Shown here: positions 14,299 through 20,026 of the stretch, in pieces
How the letters are laid out: every line of letters starts with the position of its first letter
How positions within the stretch are numbered: position 1 is the stretch's first letter
Source of the DNA: a virus
Virus record (IMG/VR): IMGVR_UViG_3300034105_002013
Location: 1-20,026 of that record
Length of the DNA stretch: 20,026 nucleotides
Strand: one strand, 5' to 3'
The notes under the pieces: model-generated
Database searches by the model: none
Told to the model about the DNA's origin: nothing
What the model saw: the letters and a program-made list of their open reading frames with translations, nothing else
Translations under genes and position numbers: made by a program

Positions 14299-16328
14299 TA
14301 TGTAAACAATTTATTTTTTGGTGTGTTAAACATTGATCTGCTTTCTGTAAACAGAGTATTCTTTTTATTCTTTTTGAACATTGATTGTATTCTTACATCT
14401 TGTTCTCCTCCTATTTTTCCCATAATGGGATCTAGTTTCATTGCTAAAGCTATTGCAAGCTCTGCTGCAATGATTCTATCAAAGTTACCTGATTCATTAT
14501 ACTGAATCATCTCCTCAAGTAGAACAGGATCAAATATCTTGGCCATACCTTTTATTTCAGACTTAATGTTTCCATCGTCATCCTTTTCTGTATGTATCAC
14601 TTCTTCTGTATATTTCTTAAGACATCCATGTAAGAAGTCTCGTATTTTCTCAGAAGATCTATGTATTCCGTAATCCCTTCGCACTGTGGTGTTTGGAACT
14701 ATTTCTTTTAACCAATCTGGTTGTCTCTCTAAATAATGTGCATCTCCTTTGGCTATCATGTAATCAATGAATGATATTTCATCATTCTCACATAGAGCTC
14801 TAGCATTGTAATACTTGATTAGATATCTAGCTTGTTCTTCCCATGTTTCTTTCTTCTCTGGTCTAGCACAATAACTAGCAACAAACATATCTTGATACTT
14901 CTCTCCTGATATAGCATGCATACGTTTGTATATATAGACAGATCCTAATGAGCTTGAGTATGCAGACTTACCTTGTCTATAAGGGTCAATCCCTGCTACA
15001 TATAATCCATATGGAGGACTTTCAATTGGAAACTCATATATCATTACAGGAGCTTCTTTGTTATCACTATTCTTAAGAGGGAAGTTTGATATAGGCACCT
15101 TATCTGTAAACTCATGTTTCACTCCTTGTCCATCATCATATAAAACAACAGGTGTTCCTGTTCTTTCTTGTGCTAACAGTCTGGCTTTCTGACGTTTAGA
15201 TGCTTCAATATCAAATATGTTCGTATCCTCATTCAAGAATATATCATCCACTTCTTGTGGGTAATACATCTTCTCTTTCAAATAAGCTAGTCTATCACCA
15301 GCTTTCTTTAATCTTTCAAGATTGTCATTTGTAATCTTATTAGCTTTCTCTTCATTAGATACTAACATCTTTACATTATGTAATTCAGAATCTGCTGGTT
15401 GTTCTAAATAAGCACCAAGAGATGATTCTTCTTTAGCTTCCATTCTATACTTATGTGAGATGAATAGTCCATGGATTCTTTGATCATCCTTTGCACTATT
15501 GTATTCTAGGAAGTTGAAATTAGCTACATCAAACATTAAGCTTTTTGCATCCATGAAATTCTGCATATCTCCACCTGTACCTGTAAGAATTGGAGAACAT
15601 CCCCAACCAAATGGTGTGGTGAAACCTGGTGTAGCAGCTTGTAGTCCTCTGAGGAAATTACCCTTACCTATCTCATCAATGATTAACCTACGAGGTTTTG
15701 TACCTGCAATAGCCTCTTCATTATTACCACCATCTAAGTTACGAATAAGGATCTGAGAAAAGGGGATTCGCTCTCCTGCTTTTGTCTTGATCCCTAATGT
15801 AACTTGGTTTTTCCAGTTGTCTTCCACCCTTTGCCATCTCCAGGCTTCAGGTAGGAAGTTTAATCCTTTGTCAATCTTATCTGTGATAAGCTTTATATCG
15901 GGAGCATTTAGTCCTGCTATAATGTTCTGGGAATTCTCATCGAATGTTGCCCCATGACCTATGTAGGAGCTCTCAATTACTGACTTAGCCAAACGTCTAA
16001 TGCCTAATATTACAAGGCCTTTCTTTTCTGTATGTGCTCTATCTATTTCGTTTGTTATAATCCATTCATTATCACGTAGATATGGATTAGCATATTTCTG
16101 GTTAATCCTTCCACGCTCATCTATAATATCCACCTCTGTATTCCAGAAGTTTAAATGCCAATATAGAAAAGGGTTAATATATACTCCTCCCATTGTACAG
16201 CCATCAATACATAGTTGTTTATGGAAAGCATAGAACGCTTTATACTCTTCTGAGTCCTTTGATGGAACTCTTTTTTGATTGATAAACCAATCTCCGTATT
16301 CAATACTTTGTAAACCATCGATCATCAT
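14298..16328 (-). CDS. terL: Terminase large subunit (DNA-packaging ATPase and nuclease)
   Basis: 676 residues. ATPase: a Walker-A-like 'GIRRLAKS' at about 109-116, Walker B L-I-I-D-E at 215-219, and a possible coupling motif region around 247-252 (I-L-T-G-T-G). Nuclease (RNase H-like fold): 'GLYVAGIDPYRQG' with Asp at about 448, 'ALCENDE' with Glu at about 514, and N-F-D-R with Asp at 617 before a hydrophobic helix, matching the usual acidic triad. The P-loop lacks the common Gly before Lys (A-K-S instead of G-K-S), an atypical but tolerable form. Two ATGs in a row start the gene, overlapping the upstream stop as TAATG. It packages DNA through the portal, encoded directly downstream. Confidence 0.93.
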   Translation of the reverse strand: MMIDGLQSIEYGDWFINQKRVPSKDSEEYKAFYAFHKQLCIDGCTMGGVYINPFLYWHLNFWNTEVDIIDERGRINQKYANPYLRDNEWIITNEIDRAHTEKKGLVILGIRRLAKSVIESSYIGHGATFDENSQNIIAGLNAPDIKLITDKIDKGLNFLPEAWRWQRVEDNWKNQVTLGIKTKAGERIPFSQILIRNLDGGNNEEAIAGTKPRRLIIDEIGKGNFLRGLQAATPGFTTPFGWGCSPILTGTGGDMQNFMDAKSLMFDVANFNFLEYNSAKDDQRIHGLFISHKYRMEAKEESSLGAYLEQPADSELHNVKMLVSNEEKANKITNDNLERLKKAGDRLAYLKEKMYYPQEVDDIFLNEDTNIFDIEASKRQKARLLAQERTGTPVVLYDDGQGVKHEFTDKVPISNFPLKNSDNKEAPVMIYEFPIESPPYGLYVAGIDPYRQGKSAYSSSLGSVYIYKRMHAISGEKYQDMFVASYCARPEKKETWEEQARYLIKYYNARALCENDEISFIDYMIAKGDAHYLERQPDWLKEIVPNTTVRRDYGIHRSSEKIRDFLHGCLKKYTEEVIHTEKDDDGNIKSEIKGMAKIFDPVLLEEMIQYNESGNFDRIIAAELAIALAMKLDPIMGKIGGEQDVRIQSMFKKNKKNTLFTESRSMFNTPKNKLFT

Positions 16329-16663
16329 TATCTTCTACCTTTTAAGAAATCCTCTGCCATACTACCAAGCTCAACACCACCTCTTACAGGCACCACCTTA
16401 GCTTCTTGTTTTTCTCTCATAGCATCTACTGTTCTAAGAATCTCAGCATAATCTTTAAGAGCTTGTGTAAGATCTTTTCTTTGTGATTCTTTATTAGCTA
16501 CGCATACAGAAACCATTCCTCCATTTTTAGTTTCTTTGTATTGCATACGATCTGTAAGAGTTGAATAAGGGTTAGCTTCTATATATTCTTTTAGCTCTGC
16601 TAATTGTTTATCTAGAAAATCTAATTCATATTCTATTAATAATGCTTTTTTTACAACTGCCAT
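16328..16663 (-). CDS. Putative small terminase subunit or terminase-associated protein
   Basis: 111 residues, helical. An N-terminal helix (L-D-F-L-D-K-Q-L-A-E-L-K-E-Y-I) leads to a middle motif 'NGGMVSVCVANKESQRKD', a second long helix ('ALKDYAEILRTVDAMREKQ'), and a flexible basic tail ending K-G-R-R. Directly upstream of TerL with a one-base TAATG overlap, the usual place of TerS. No helix-turn-helix is evident, so TerS is an inference from position and helical character. Its start is preceded by AACTACATA, which the homing endonuclease insertion has preserved. Confidence 0.5.
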   Translation of the reverse strand: MAVVKKALLIEYELDFLDKQLAELKEYIEANPYSTLTDRMQYKETKNGGMVSVCVANKESQRKDLTQALKDYAEILRTVDAMREKQEAKVVPVRGGVELGSMAEDFLKGRR

Positions 16664-17160
16664 TATGTAGTTTTTTTATTTATAATACCTCTAGCTTTTA
16701 ATGCTAGTCTTAATTTTTCTCTAGTAGCTTCTGTAACAACTCTTTTGCTATTTGCCACTCTAATTTTATCTTTCATCTCTGGAGTCCATTCAACTTTATG
16801 TCCAGTCATTCCTTCACCACCATCTGTAATATTTACAAGAGTTCCTTTCTTATCTTTTTTCTTTCCTAATAAGGCTATATAATTAATCTCTTGATTTATT
16901 ATTTCTTCCTTACTATCAGATTCAGAAATAATCATTACATTATATCTAGATTTATTAGAAACTTTTTTCCAAAAAGCACTTCTTTTTTTATAACATAAAG
17001 CTCTATCATAATCTTTAGTTCTATACTTAGTACCTATACCAATATAAAAAGCTTCACTTTTATCCTGTCTATAATGCACGTAAAGATAATACTTTTTATC
17101 TTTAGTTATATTAGATGGGATAATTACTCTATCTATAAAAGGATGATTAACTAATATCAT
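16663..17160 (-). CDS. Free-standing GIY-YIG homing endonuclease
   Basis: 165 residues from the ATG at 17160; a longer reading from 17232 would overlap the upstream gene by 44 nt and adds nothing recognisable. GIY-YIG core: 'YYLYVHYR' then 'FYIGIGTKYR' (positions about 24-47 in the short form), with the catalytic-type Arg after YIG and Glu residues in 'EEIINQEINYI' (about 85-96). A NUMOD-like DNA-binding tail has 'GGEGMTGH' and 'TREKLRLALKARG'. Family role: cleave an allele lacking the gene so that repair copies it in. It interrupts an otherwise packed operon, is flanked by a 14-bp direct repeat, and its last codons (K-K-T-T-stop) are the leader of the next gene. Complete and apparently intact. 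Confidence 0.88.
   Translation of the reverse strand: MILVNHPFIDRVIIPSNITKDKKYYLYVHYRQDKSEAFYIGIGTKYRTKDYDRALCYKKRSAFWKKVSNKSRYNVMIISESDSKEEIINQEINYIALLGKKKDKKGTLVNITDGGEGMTGHKVEWTPEMKDKIRVANSKRVVTEATREKLRLALKARGIINKKTT
16664..16677 (-). repeat. 14-bp direct repeat flanking the homing endonuclease, inner copy
   Basis: Minus strand AAAAAAACTACATA, containing the AACTACAT start motif of the 16328-16663 gene. An identical 14-mer lies at 17176-17189 on the other side of the endonuclease. Confidence 0.75.
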
Positions 17161-17175
17161 AGTTCTGTATTTATG

Positions 17176-17189
17176 TATGTAGTTTTTTT
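17176..17189 (-). repeat. 14-bp direct repeat flanking the homing endonuclease, outer copy
   Basis: Identical to 16664-16677. It begins right at the stop of the 17189-17503 gene, where the leader of the next gene would be expected if the endonuclease were absent. The AACTACAT motif here is orphaned: no ATG abuts it. Confidence 0.75.
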
Positions 17190-17503
17190 TACTGCCATTG
17201 TAATGATATGTATTTTGCAAAAGCTGAATCAATTTCTTCTTTACAGTTTTTAATAATTAACATATGTTCTTTTAGTTTAAACATAAGTTCTTGTATTCTA
17301 TCTTCTTCATATAAAATTGATCTTAATGCATCTCTTTTGATTCTTAGATATTCATCATATGATCCATCTTCTTCTCCAATAAAATCTTGTATTACACTGC
17401 AATCATTATGTGGATCACATGCTGGAATAGTTCCAGGATTATAAAACTTACTTTCTGTAGATTCCCATCCAGAACCTTTTTCTATATTTAAAATATCTTC
17501 CAT
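17189..17503 (-). CDS. Hypothetical phage protein with charged helical C-terminus
   Basis: 104 residues, not recognised. The N-terminal part is polar with Pro, Gly and Cys ('NPGTIPACDPHNDCSV', about 22-37), then an acidic segment, then a long amphipathic helix from about 50 to 98 ('RIQELMFKLKEHMLI') that looks coiled-coil. Ends S-L-Q-W-Q. Fourth from last in the small-gene block before TerL. AACTACATT directly precedes its ATG. It was probably the immediate neighbour of the putative small terminase before the homing endonuclease arrived. No function can be assigned. Confidence 0.55.
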   Translation of the reverse strand: MEDILNIEKGSGWESTESKFYNPGTIPACDPHNDCSVIQDFIGEEDGSYDEYLRIKRDALRSILYEEDRIQELMFKLKEHMLIIKNCKEEIDSAFAKYISLQWQ

Positions 17504-17512
17504 AATGTAGTT
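17504..17512 (-). promoter_or_regulatory. AACTACAT start-codon motif
   Basis: Minus-strand AACTACATT abuts the ATG of the 17189-17503 gene, at the same spacing as at 8421 and 19048. Confidence 0.5.
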
Positions 17513-17528
17513 TGTATTATATTGTTAT

Positions 17529-17801
17529 TTAGTCTTCCTCTTCTTCGAACAATGTTCTCTCCAAATTCATGCCATCTTTTATAATAGCTTCTATTTCTTC
17601 TTCATTATGATTGACATCCATCTCAAGGCTTGCTTCATATCTTTGAAGAGAAAAGAATAGCTCTCTGTCTGACACACCCCATAATTCAGATCCATCAATA
17701 GCTGTAGAAATGTGTCTTCCCATATTATATGTAGCATGGGCTTTTCTCAAACGCTTTAATGTCTGTAGTATTTGGTGATAATAGTTTGGTTGTTTTGCCA
17801 T
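17529..17801 (-). CDS. Hypothetical small helical phage protein
   Basis: 90 residues. A basic N-terminal helix ('YYHQILQTLKRLRKAHATY', about 7-25), a short loop with G-S-E-L-W-G-V-S, then helices ('RELFFSLQRYEASLEMDV') and a very acidic end (F-E-E-E-E-D). The charge is split, basic in front and acidic behind. Overlaps the upstream stop by one base (TAATG), indicating coupled translation. No known domain recognised; a nucleic-acid-binding or packaging accessory role would be speculation. Confidence 0.55.
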   Translation of the reverse strand: MAKQPNYYHQILQTLKRLRKAHATYNMGRHISTAIDGSELWGVSDRELFFSLQRYEASLEMDVNHNEEEIEAIIKDGMNLERTLFEEEED

Positions 17802-18091
17802 TATATAAGATCATTTATGTCATCATCAGATAGACTTCTTGATGTATTATCTGGTATGTCATCATTAGAATAATCTAATTCTATTTCTTCTAATTCATCA
17901 TCATCATCATCCTCATCCCTTTCATCATGTAACATGTATTCAGGTTTAATGGTAATTTGTATAAGATCTTTAACAGATCCATTCTCATCTTTCTGCTCAC
18001 CTGACAAATCAATATAATCAGCTCCATTATCATATAGATCTTGGAGGATTTCAATAAGGGCTTGTAATGGTATTTTACGTAGTTTTAACAT
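17801..18091 (-). CDS. Hypothetical acidic protein
   Basis: 96 residues. A small alpha/beta N-terminal part (about 1-50: 'LQALIEILQDLYDNGADYID', then I-Q-I-T-I-K-P-E-Y) is followed by a highly acidic tail with 'DERDEDDDDDELEEIELD' and a Ser/Asp-rich end, probably disordered. The start overlaps the zinc-ribbon gene by 17 nt. The acidic tail could mimic DNA or bind a basic partner, for example the IHF-like protein two genes upstream, but there is no direct evidence. Confidence 0.55.
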   Translation of the reverse strand: MLKLRKIPLQALIEILQDLYDNGADYIDLSGEQKDENGSVKDLIQITIKPEYMLHDERDEDDDDDELEEIELDYSNDDIPDNTSRSLSDDDINDLI

Positions 18092-18359
18092 CCTGTGTTT
18101 GTGTTTCTGCAGACATCCATTTCTTTAATGGACATTCACACGTTAGACATTTAGTCTTTGCAGACAATGTACATCCACAATTTGTGCAATGTGCATCTGG
18201 TCTTATTGTTTTGTAATCTTTCTTATTTGAAGAATGTTCTTCACATGCTTCACATATTAATAGTCTACTTGTAGACACATCAATTATATGTTGGTCTAAA
18301 AATGCTTGAGGCGTAAGATTGTTTTTCCAACCTTCTACTATTTGATTTAGTTTAGACAT
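18075..18359 (-). CDS. Zinc-ribbon protein
   Basis: 94 residues. An N-terminal helical part with a W-K-N-N-L motif (about 1-30) is followed by three Cys pairs: C36-x2-C39, C58-x2-C61-x-C63 and C71-x2-C74-x-C76, ending 'CPLKKW' at about 76-81. This arrangement (C-x-x-C ... H-C-T-N-C-G-C-T-L ... K-C-L-T-C-x-C-P-L-K-K-W) is one I associate with small zinc-ribbon proteins in many large phages. Function unknown; DNA- or RNA-polymerase-related roles are possible. Overlaps both neighbours (8 nt with the IHF-like gene, 17 nt with the acidic gene), so it belongs to one translationally coupled block. Confidence 0.7.
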   Translation of the reverse strand: MSKLNQIVEGWKNNLTPQAFLDQHIIDVSTSRLLICEACEEHSSNKKDYKTIRPDAHCTNCGCTLSAKTKCLTCECPLKKWMSAETQTQDVKTT

Positions 18360-18708
18360 TGTCTTCTTTTATTTTTGGTTTTAACATCTTAATATCATTT
18401 GTCACTGTAATCATTCTCAATTCTGTAGAATGTCTTTTCTTATCTGTAATAGATGTATCAGCTAATGTGTTCTCGTAAGCTTGTCTTATCTGTAGAAGCT
18501 TTCTATACTTCGTATCAGCTTTCTTCGTATTAAACAAGAACTTACCAAACCCAGATATCTCTACACTATCATTTGTATTCAGAGCATCATTGGCAGAATC
18601 AAACTGATGTGTAACCACTTGATCAATCACCTTCTCTGATACAACAATATTAATTGACATCCTCTTGATGATCCACTCCTTCACTGTCATTGTGCTTGGC
18701 TTCTCCAT
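18352..18708 (-). CDS. IHF/HU-like DNA-bending protein
   Basis: 118 residues. 'EKVIDQVVTHQFDSANDAL' (about 25-43) fits the HU/IHF N-terminal helices and 'SVEISGFGKFLFNTKKA' (about 48-64) the conserved beta region that leads to the DNA-binding arm. The arm itself is replaced or followed by a charged helix (about 65-118), so it is divergent. IHF-like genes are a known feature of crAss-like phages. Likely DNA compaction or packaging. The first ATG (18708) overlaps the upstream gene by 59 nt; ATGs at residues 7 and 17 would reduce this, so the start is uncertain. The upstream string ACTAGTACATGG looks like a variant of the AACTACAT motif and supports 18708. Confidence 0.7.
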   Translation of the reverse strand: MEKPSTMTVKEWIIKRMSINIVVSEKVIDQVVTHQFDSANDALNTNDSVEISGFGKFLFNTKKADTKYRKLLQIRQAYENTLADTSITDKKRHSTELRMITVTNDIKMLKPKIKEDNV

Positions 18709-19048
18709 GTACTAGTTTTATTTCTAATGTTAAATCCTTAGTGAAATCAATTGTGATGATTGGATTCACCTTCACCTTACCATTCTCCTTAATAAATATA
18801 CCTATTTTCTTAAGCTTTGATATTATGTTATTAATAGAAGGAGATGTACTATTATATGTCTTACAGAATTCTTCTCTCACATTAGCATATGTAATGTTTC
18901 CTTTAATAGCTGTAAAAGATACTAATTGAATTTCTCTTTCTGTTAGATGTAGATTGTTTATAGCAGATAGAATGGAATAGTATTTCTCAGCTAACTCAAT
19001 GTCTGTATAAACATCCTTCTTAAGTTTTTGTATAATCATTGGTTTCAT
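18650..19048 (-). CDS. Putative winged-helix regulator, first gene of the late unit
   Basis: 132 residues. Residues about 34-95 read like a winged helix-turn-helix: 'LTEREIQLVSFTAI' (helix 1), 'TYANVREEFCKTYN', S-P-S-I-N-N-I-I-S-K-L-K-K (recognition-type helix), then a wing 'IGIFIKENGKVKVNP'. The C-terminal 35 residues are polar. This resembles phage and replication-initiator wHTH domains. As the first gene after the likely promoter (19074-19081) of a long structural and packaging operon, it could act as a late-gene regulator or autoregulator. That role is inferred from position only. AACTACATT directly precedes the ATG. Confidence 0.55.
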   Translation of the reverse strand: MKPMIIQKLKKDVYTDIELAEKYYSILSAINNLHLTEREIQLVSFTAIKGNITYANVREEFCKTYNSTSPSINNIISKLKKIGIFIKENGKVKVNPIITIDFTKDLTLEIKLVHGEAKHNDSEGVDHQEDVN

Positions 19049-19057
19049 AATGTAGTT
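19049..19057 (-). promoter_or_regulatory. AACTACAT start-codon motif
   Basis: Minus-strand AACTACATT abuts the ATG at 19048. With the promoter box at 19074-19081 it implies a short leader of about 20 nt, made largely of this motif. Confidence 0.5.
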
Positions 19058-19073
19058 TTATCTAATCATGTTA

Positions 19074-19081
19074 CAAAGATA
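19074..19081 (-). promoter_or_regulatory. Candidate Bacteroidetes-type -7 promoter box for the late unit
   Basis: Minus strand TATCTTTG matches the TAnnTTTG consensus of Bacteroidetes housekeeping promoters. It lies 26 nt upstream of the first ATG of the minus-strand unit. The -33 TTTG partner is not clear; a TTG occurs closer than the usual spacing. Just upstream, TATAC-aac-GTATA (about 19091-19104) is a small inverted repeat that could be an operator. Confidence 0.5.
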
Positions 19082-19433
19082 TACAATAAACATATACAAC
19101 GTATACTTTTTTTATTTCCAATGCTATATTATGACTAAAATCTCTATAGAAGCGTAGAAGATAACCTCGCCCAACCACCACCCCAAAGGTATGACATAAA
19201 TTTTATATCTTCCAAATTTTTTTTAATTTTTTTTTTCAAAATTTTAGAAAGCTATTGTGTATGTGGGAATTAGGTCCACTCCATATCAATACCCCCTGTA
19301 CATTTTGAGTGGTTGGGGTATTCCCCCACACTCTGATTCACTTGGCAGGAAATGTGGCGTGATAACCACAATGATTCTAAGTTAACAAGGAGATAGAAAG
19401 CCTTGTTATTATTAATCTTTAATACTTATCATT
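19082..19433. other. Divergent gene-free regulatory region, hairpin-rich
   Basis: No frame of convincing length exists on either strand. It holds a poly-T/A-rich tract (about 19215-19245); a 9-bp long-range inverted repeat (cccaaccac at 19170-19178 with gtggttggg at 19309-19317); an 8-bp hairpin (aatacccc at 19288-19295 with ggggtatt at 19315-19322); a competing stem (tgtgggaat at 19262-19270 with the 3' side around 19320-19330); and tgtgg/ccaca around 19354-19370. It separates the minus-strand late unit from plus-strand genes and may hold divergent promoters, operators or a replication origin. A clear plus-strand TAnnTTTG box was not found; tacattttg near 19298 is close. Confidence 0.5.
19384..19407 (+). 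promoter_or_regulatory. Leader hairpin upstream of the 74-residue gene
   Basis: aacaagg (19384-19390) pairs with ccttgtt (19401-19407) around a 10-nt purine-rich loop, 26 nt before the ATG. The only SD-like string in the leader, aaggag, is partly in this stem and too far from the ATG to act directly. Possible mRNA stabiliser or regulatory leader. Confidence 0.4.
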
Positions 19434-19658
19434 ATGGAAGTATCAAATGTTTTGTTAGACAATGGTGTTGTGTCTATTTATTTTAAACACACCGACTATT
19501 GTGTTAGAACAGAGTTAACGTTCAACACATACAGAATGTATTGTGAGTTCAATAAGATTCCATTGAATGATTATCAATACAATTCTGAACGTTTGATTGC
19601 AATAGACCTTAATAGTCTAATATCAAATAAAAACATTGAGGAATTAGTAGCGTTGTAA
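19434..19658 (+). CDS. Hypothetical 74-residue protein
   Basis: Plus strand, opposite to all structural genes. Sequence pattern: a beta-rich N-terminal half ('EVSNVLLDNGVVSIYFKH', then Cys and Tyr), then 'YRMYCEFNKIPLNDY' and a C-terminal helix ending E-E-L-V-A-L. The A of residues D-L-N-S-L-I-S-N-K-N suggests a soluble small domain. No family recognised. The leader TTATCATTATG is AT-rich without Shine-Dalgarno. It is followed by two hairpins that look like a terminator. First of the divergently transcribed, presumably early or middle, genes. Confidence 0.55.
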   Translation: MEVSNVLLDNGVVSIYFKHTDYCVRTELTFNTYRMYCEFNKIPLNDYQYNSERLIAIDLNSLISNKNIEELVAL

Positions 19659-19665
19659 TAGCGCT

Positions 19666-19714
19666 ATTGATTCCATCAATACCCTATTTGGGATTCCATC
19701 CCAAAACCCTTTTT
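19666..19714 (+). terminator. Tandem hairpins sharing an ATTCCAT core, then T-run
   Basis: attgat-tcc-atcaat (19666-19680) and tttgggat-tcc-atcccaaa (19687-19705) are perfect stems of 6 and 8 bp with the same TCC loop and flanking GAT/ATC. The second is followed 4 nt later by ttttt. It should terminate or attenuate transcription between the two plus-strand genes. Confidence 0.6.
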
Positions 19715-19766
19715 ACATTCGGAGTATAAGACTCAACATAAATCCATTAATTAAAAACAGAAAAAC

Positions 19767-20026
19767 ATGGAAACTTTAGTATTTAAAAAAGCTTCAGAGA
19801 AAGCAAAATCGTCGTTACAATCTTTTGGTACAGTTGCTAATGCAATTGGTGCCAATGGTACCGTTGAACCTATCAACGCAATTAGAGCTCTTGAAGAGCA
19901 AGCTTGTGCTTTAAAAGTAGCACTTACACTTGAGAATGGAGATTTTCTTGACGCTACTTGCTCACGCAAAGTAATGAAAGACCTTTGGTCACAAGAATTG
20001 TCATACAGTGACATTAAGTTTCTTGA
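19767..20026 (+). CDS. Hypothetical protein, 3' end beyond window (partial)
   Basis: Open from ATG 19767 to the window end (86 full codons). It starts M-E-T-L-V-F-K-K-A-S-E-K-A-K and continues with A/G-rich helical text ('FGTVANAIGANGTVEP') and 'RALEEQACALKVAL'. No stop is reached. The leader aaaaacATGG is A-rich, the normal Bacteroidetes-phage signal. Codon choice is clean and the antisense frame at 19751-20014 is best read as its shadow. Function cannot be told from this part; no signal peptide or membrane segment is evident. Confidence 0.65.
   Translation, partial: METLVFKKASEKAKSSLQSFGTVANAIGANGTVEPINAIRALEEQACALKVALTLENGDFLDATCSRKVMKDLWSQELSYSDIKFL

Noticed and set aside
17161-17232. 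Earlier ATG (17232) for the GIY-YIG gene
   Set aside because: It lies inside the upstream gene; the segment adds no domain, and the flanking 14-bp repeat places the insertion boundary at about 17189.
19261-19308. Short plus-strand ORF starting ATGTGGGAATTAGG
   Set aside because: Only 15 codons, in a hairpin-rich gap, with no supporting context.

Overview
The window looks like the late (structural and packaging) half of a tailed-phage genome with a Bacteroidetes host, most like an aquatic crAss-like phage (Crassvirales). The supports are the gene order large terminase, portal, acidic scaffold-like protein, major capsid candidate and ring/neck-type proteins; an IHF/HU-like gene and zinc-ribbon genes just upstream of the terminase; AT-rich DNA; A-rich leaders instead of Shine-Dalgarno sites; a Bacteroidetes-type TAnnTTTG promoter box; and a FISUMP domain on an adhesin. 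The family assignment rests on remembered family features and was not searched. Stops are TAA and TAG, so no TAG recoding is visible.

Layout: everything from about 19070 down to 135 runs on the minus strand, so read it from high to low coordinates. 19048-16328 is a tightly overlapping block of small genes (winged-helix-like, IHF-like, zinc ribbon, acidic, unknown) that ends in a putative small terminase. A GIY-YIG homing endonuclease interrupts this block. 16328-11713 holds TerL and portal, coupled by a TAATG overlap. 11569-8698 holds the scaffold-like protein and the major capsid candidate, followed by an intrinsic terminator. 8456-8640 is a non-coding island: a GC-rich hairpin whose loop resembles the 16S rRNA 3' tail, a 57-nt tRNA-like three-way junction, and a CAT-anticodon tRNA with an initiator-like anticodon arm. 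8421-4830 holds virion and neck/tail proteins, followed by a 30-residue zinc-finger-like gene that is easily missed. 4733-135 is an adhesin/tail-fibre cassette whose proteins share an N-terminal module and poly-Thr linkers and carry different tips (FISUMP, tail-collar, Cys-rich repeats, jelly-roll). Two terminator-like hairpins close the unit.

At 19049-19433 transcription diverges. This gene-free, hairpin-rich region carries the probable minus-strand promoter and precedes two plus-strand genes of unknown function; the second runs off the window.

The most interesting items are the RNA island (three elements, two of which point at translation initiation), the repeated AACTACAT motif abutting start codons and its duplication around the homing endonuclease, and the modular poly-Thr adhesin set with a FISUMP tip that could be a target of a diversity-generating retroelement. 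No reverse transcriptase or template repeat is present in the window.
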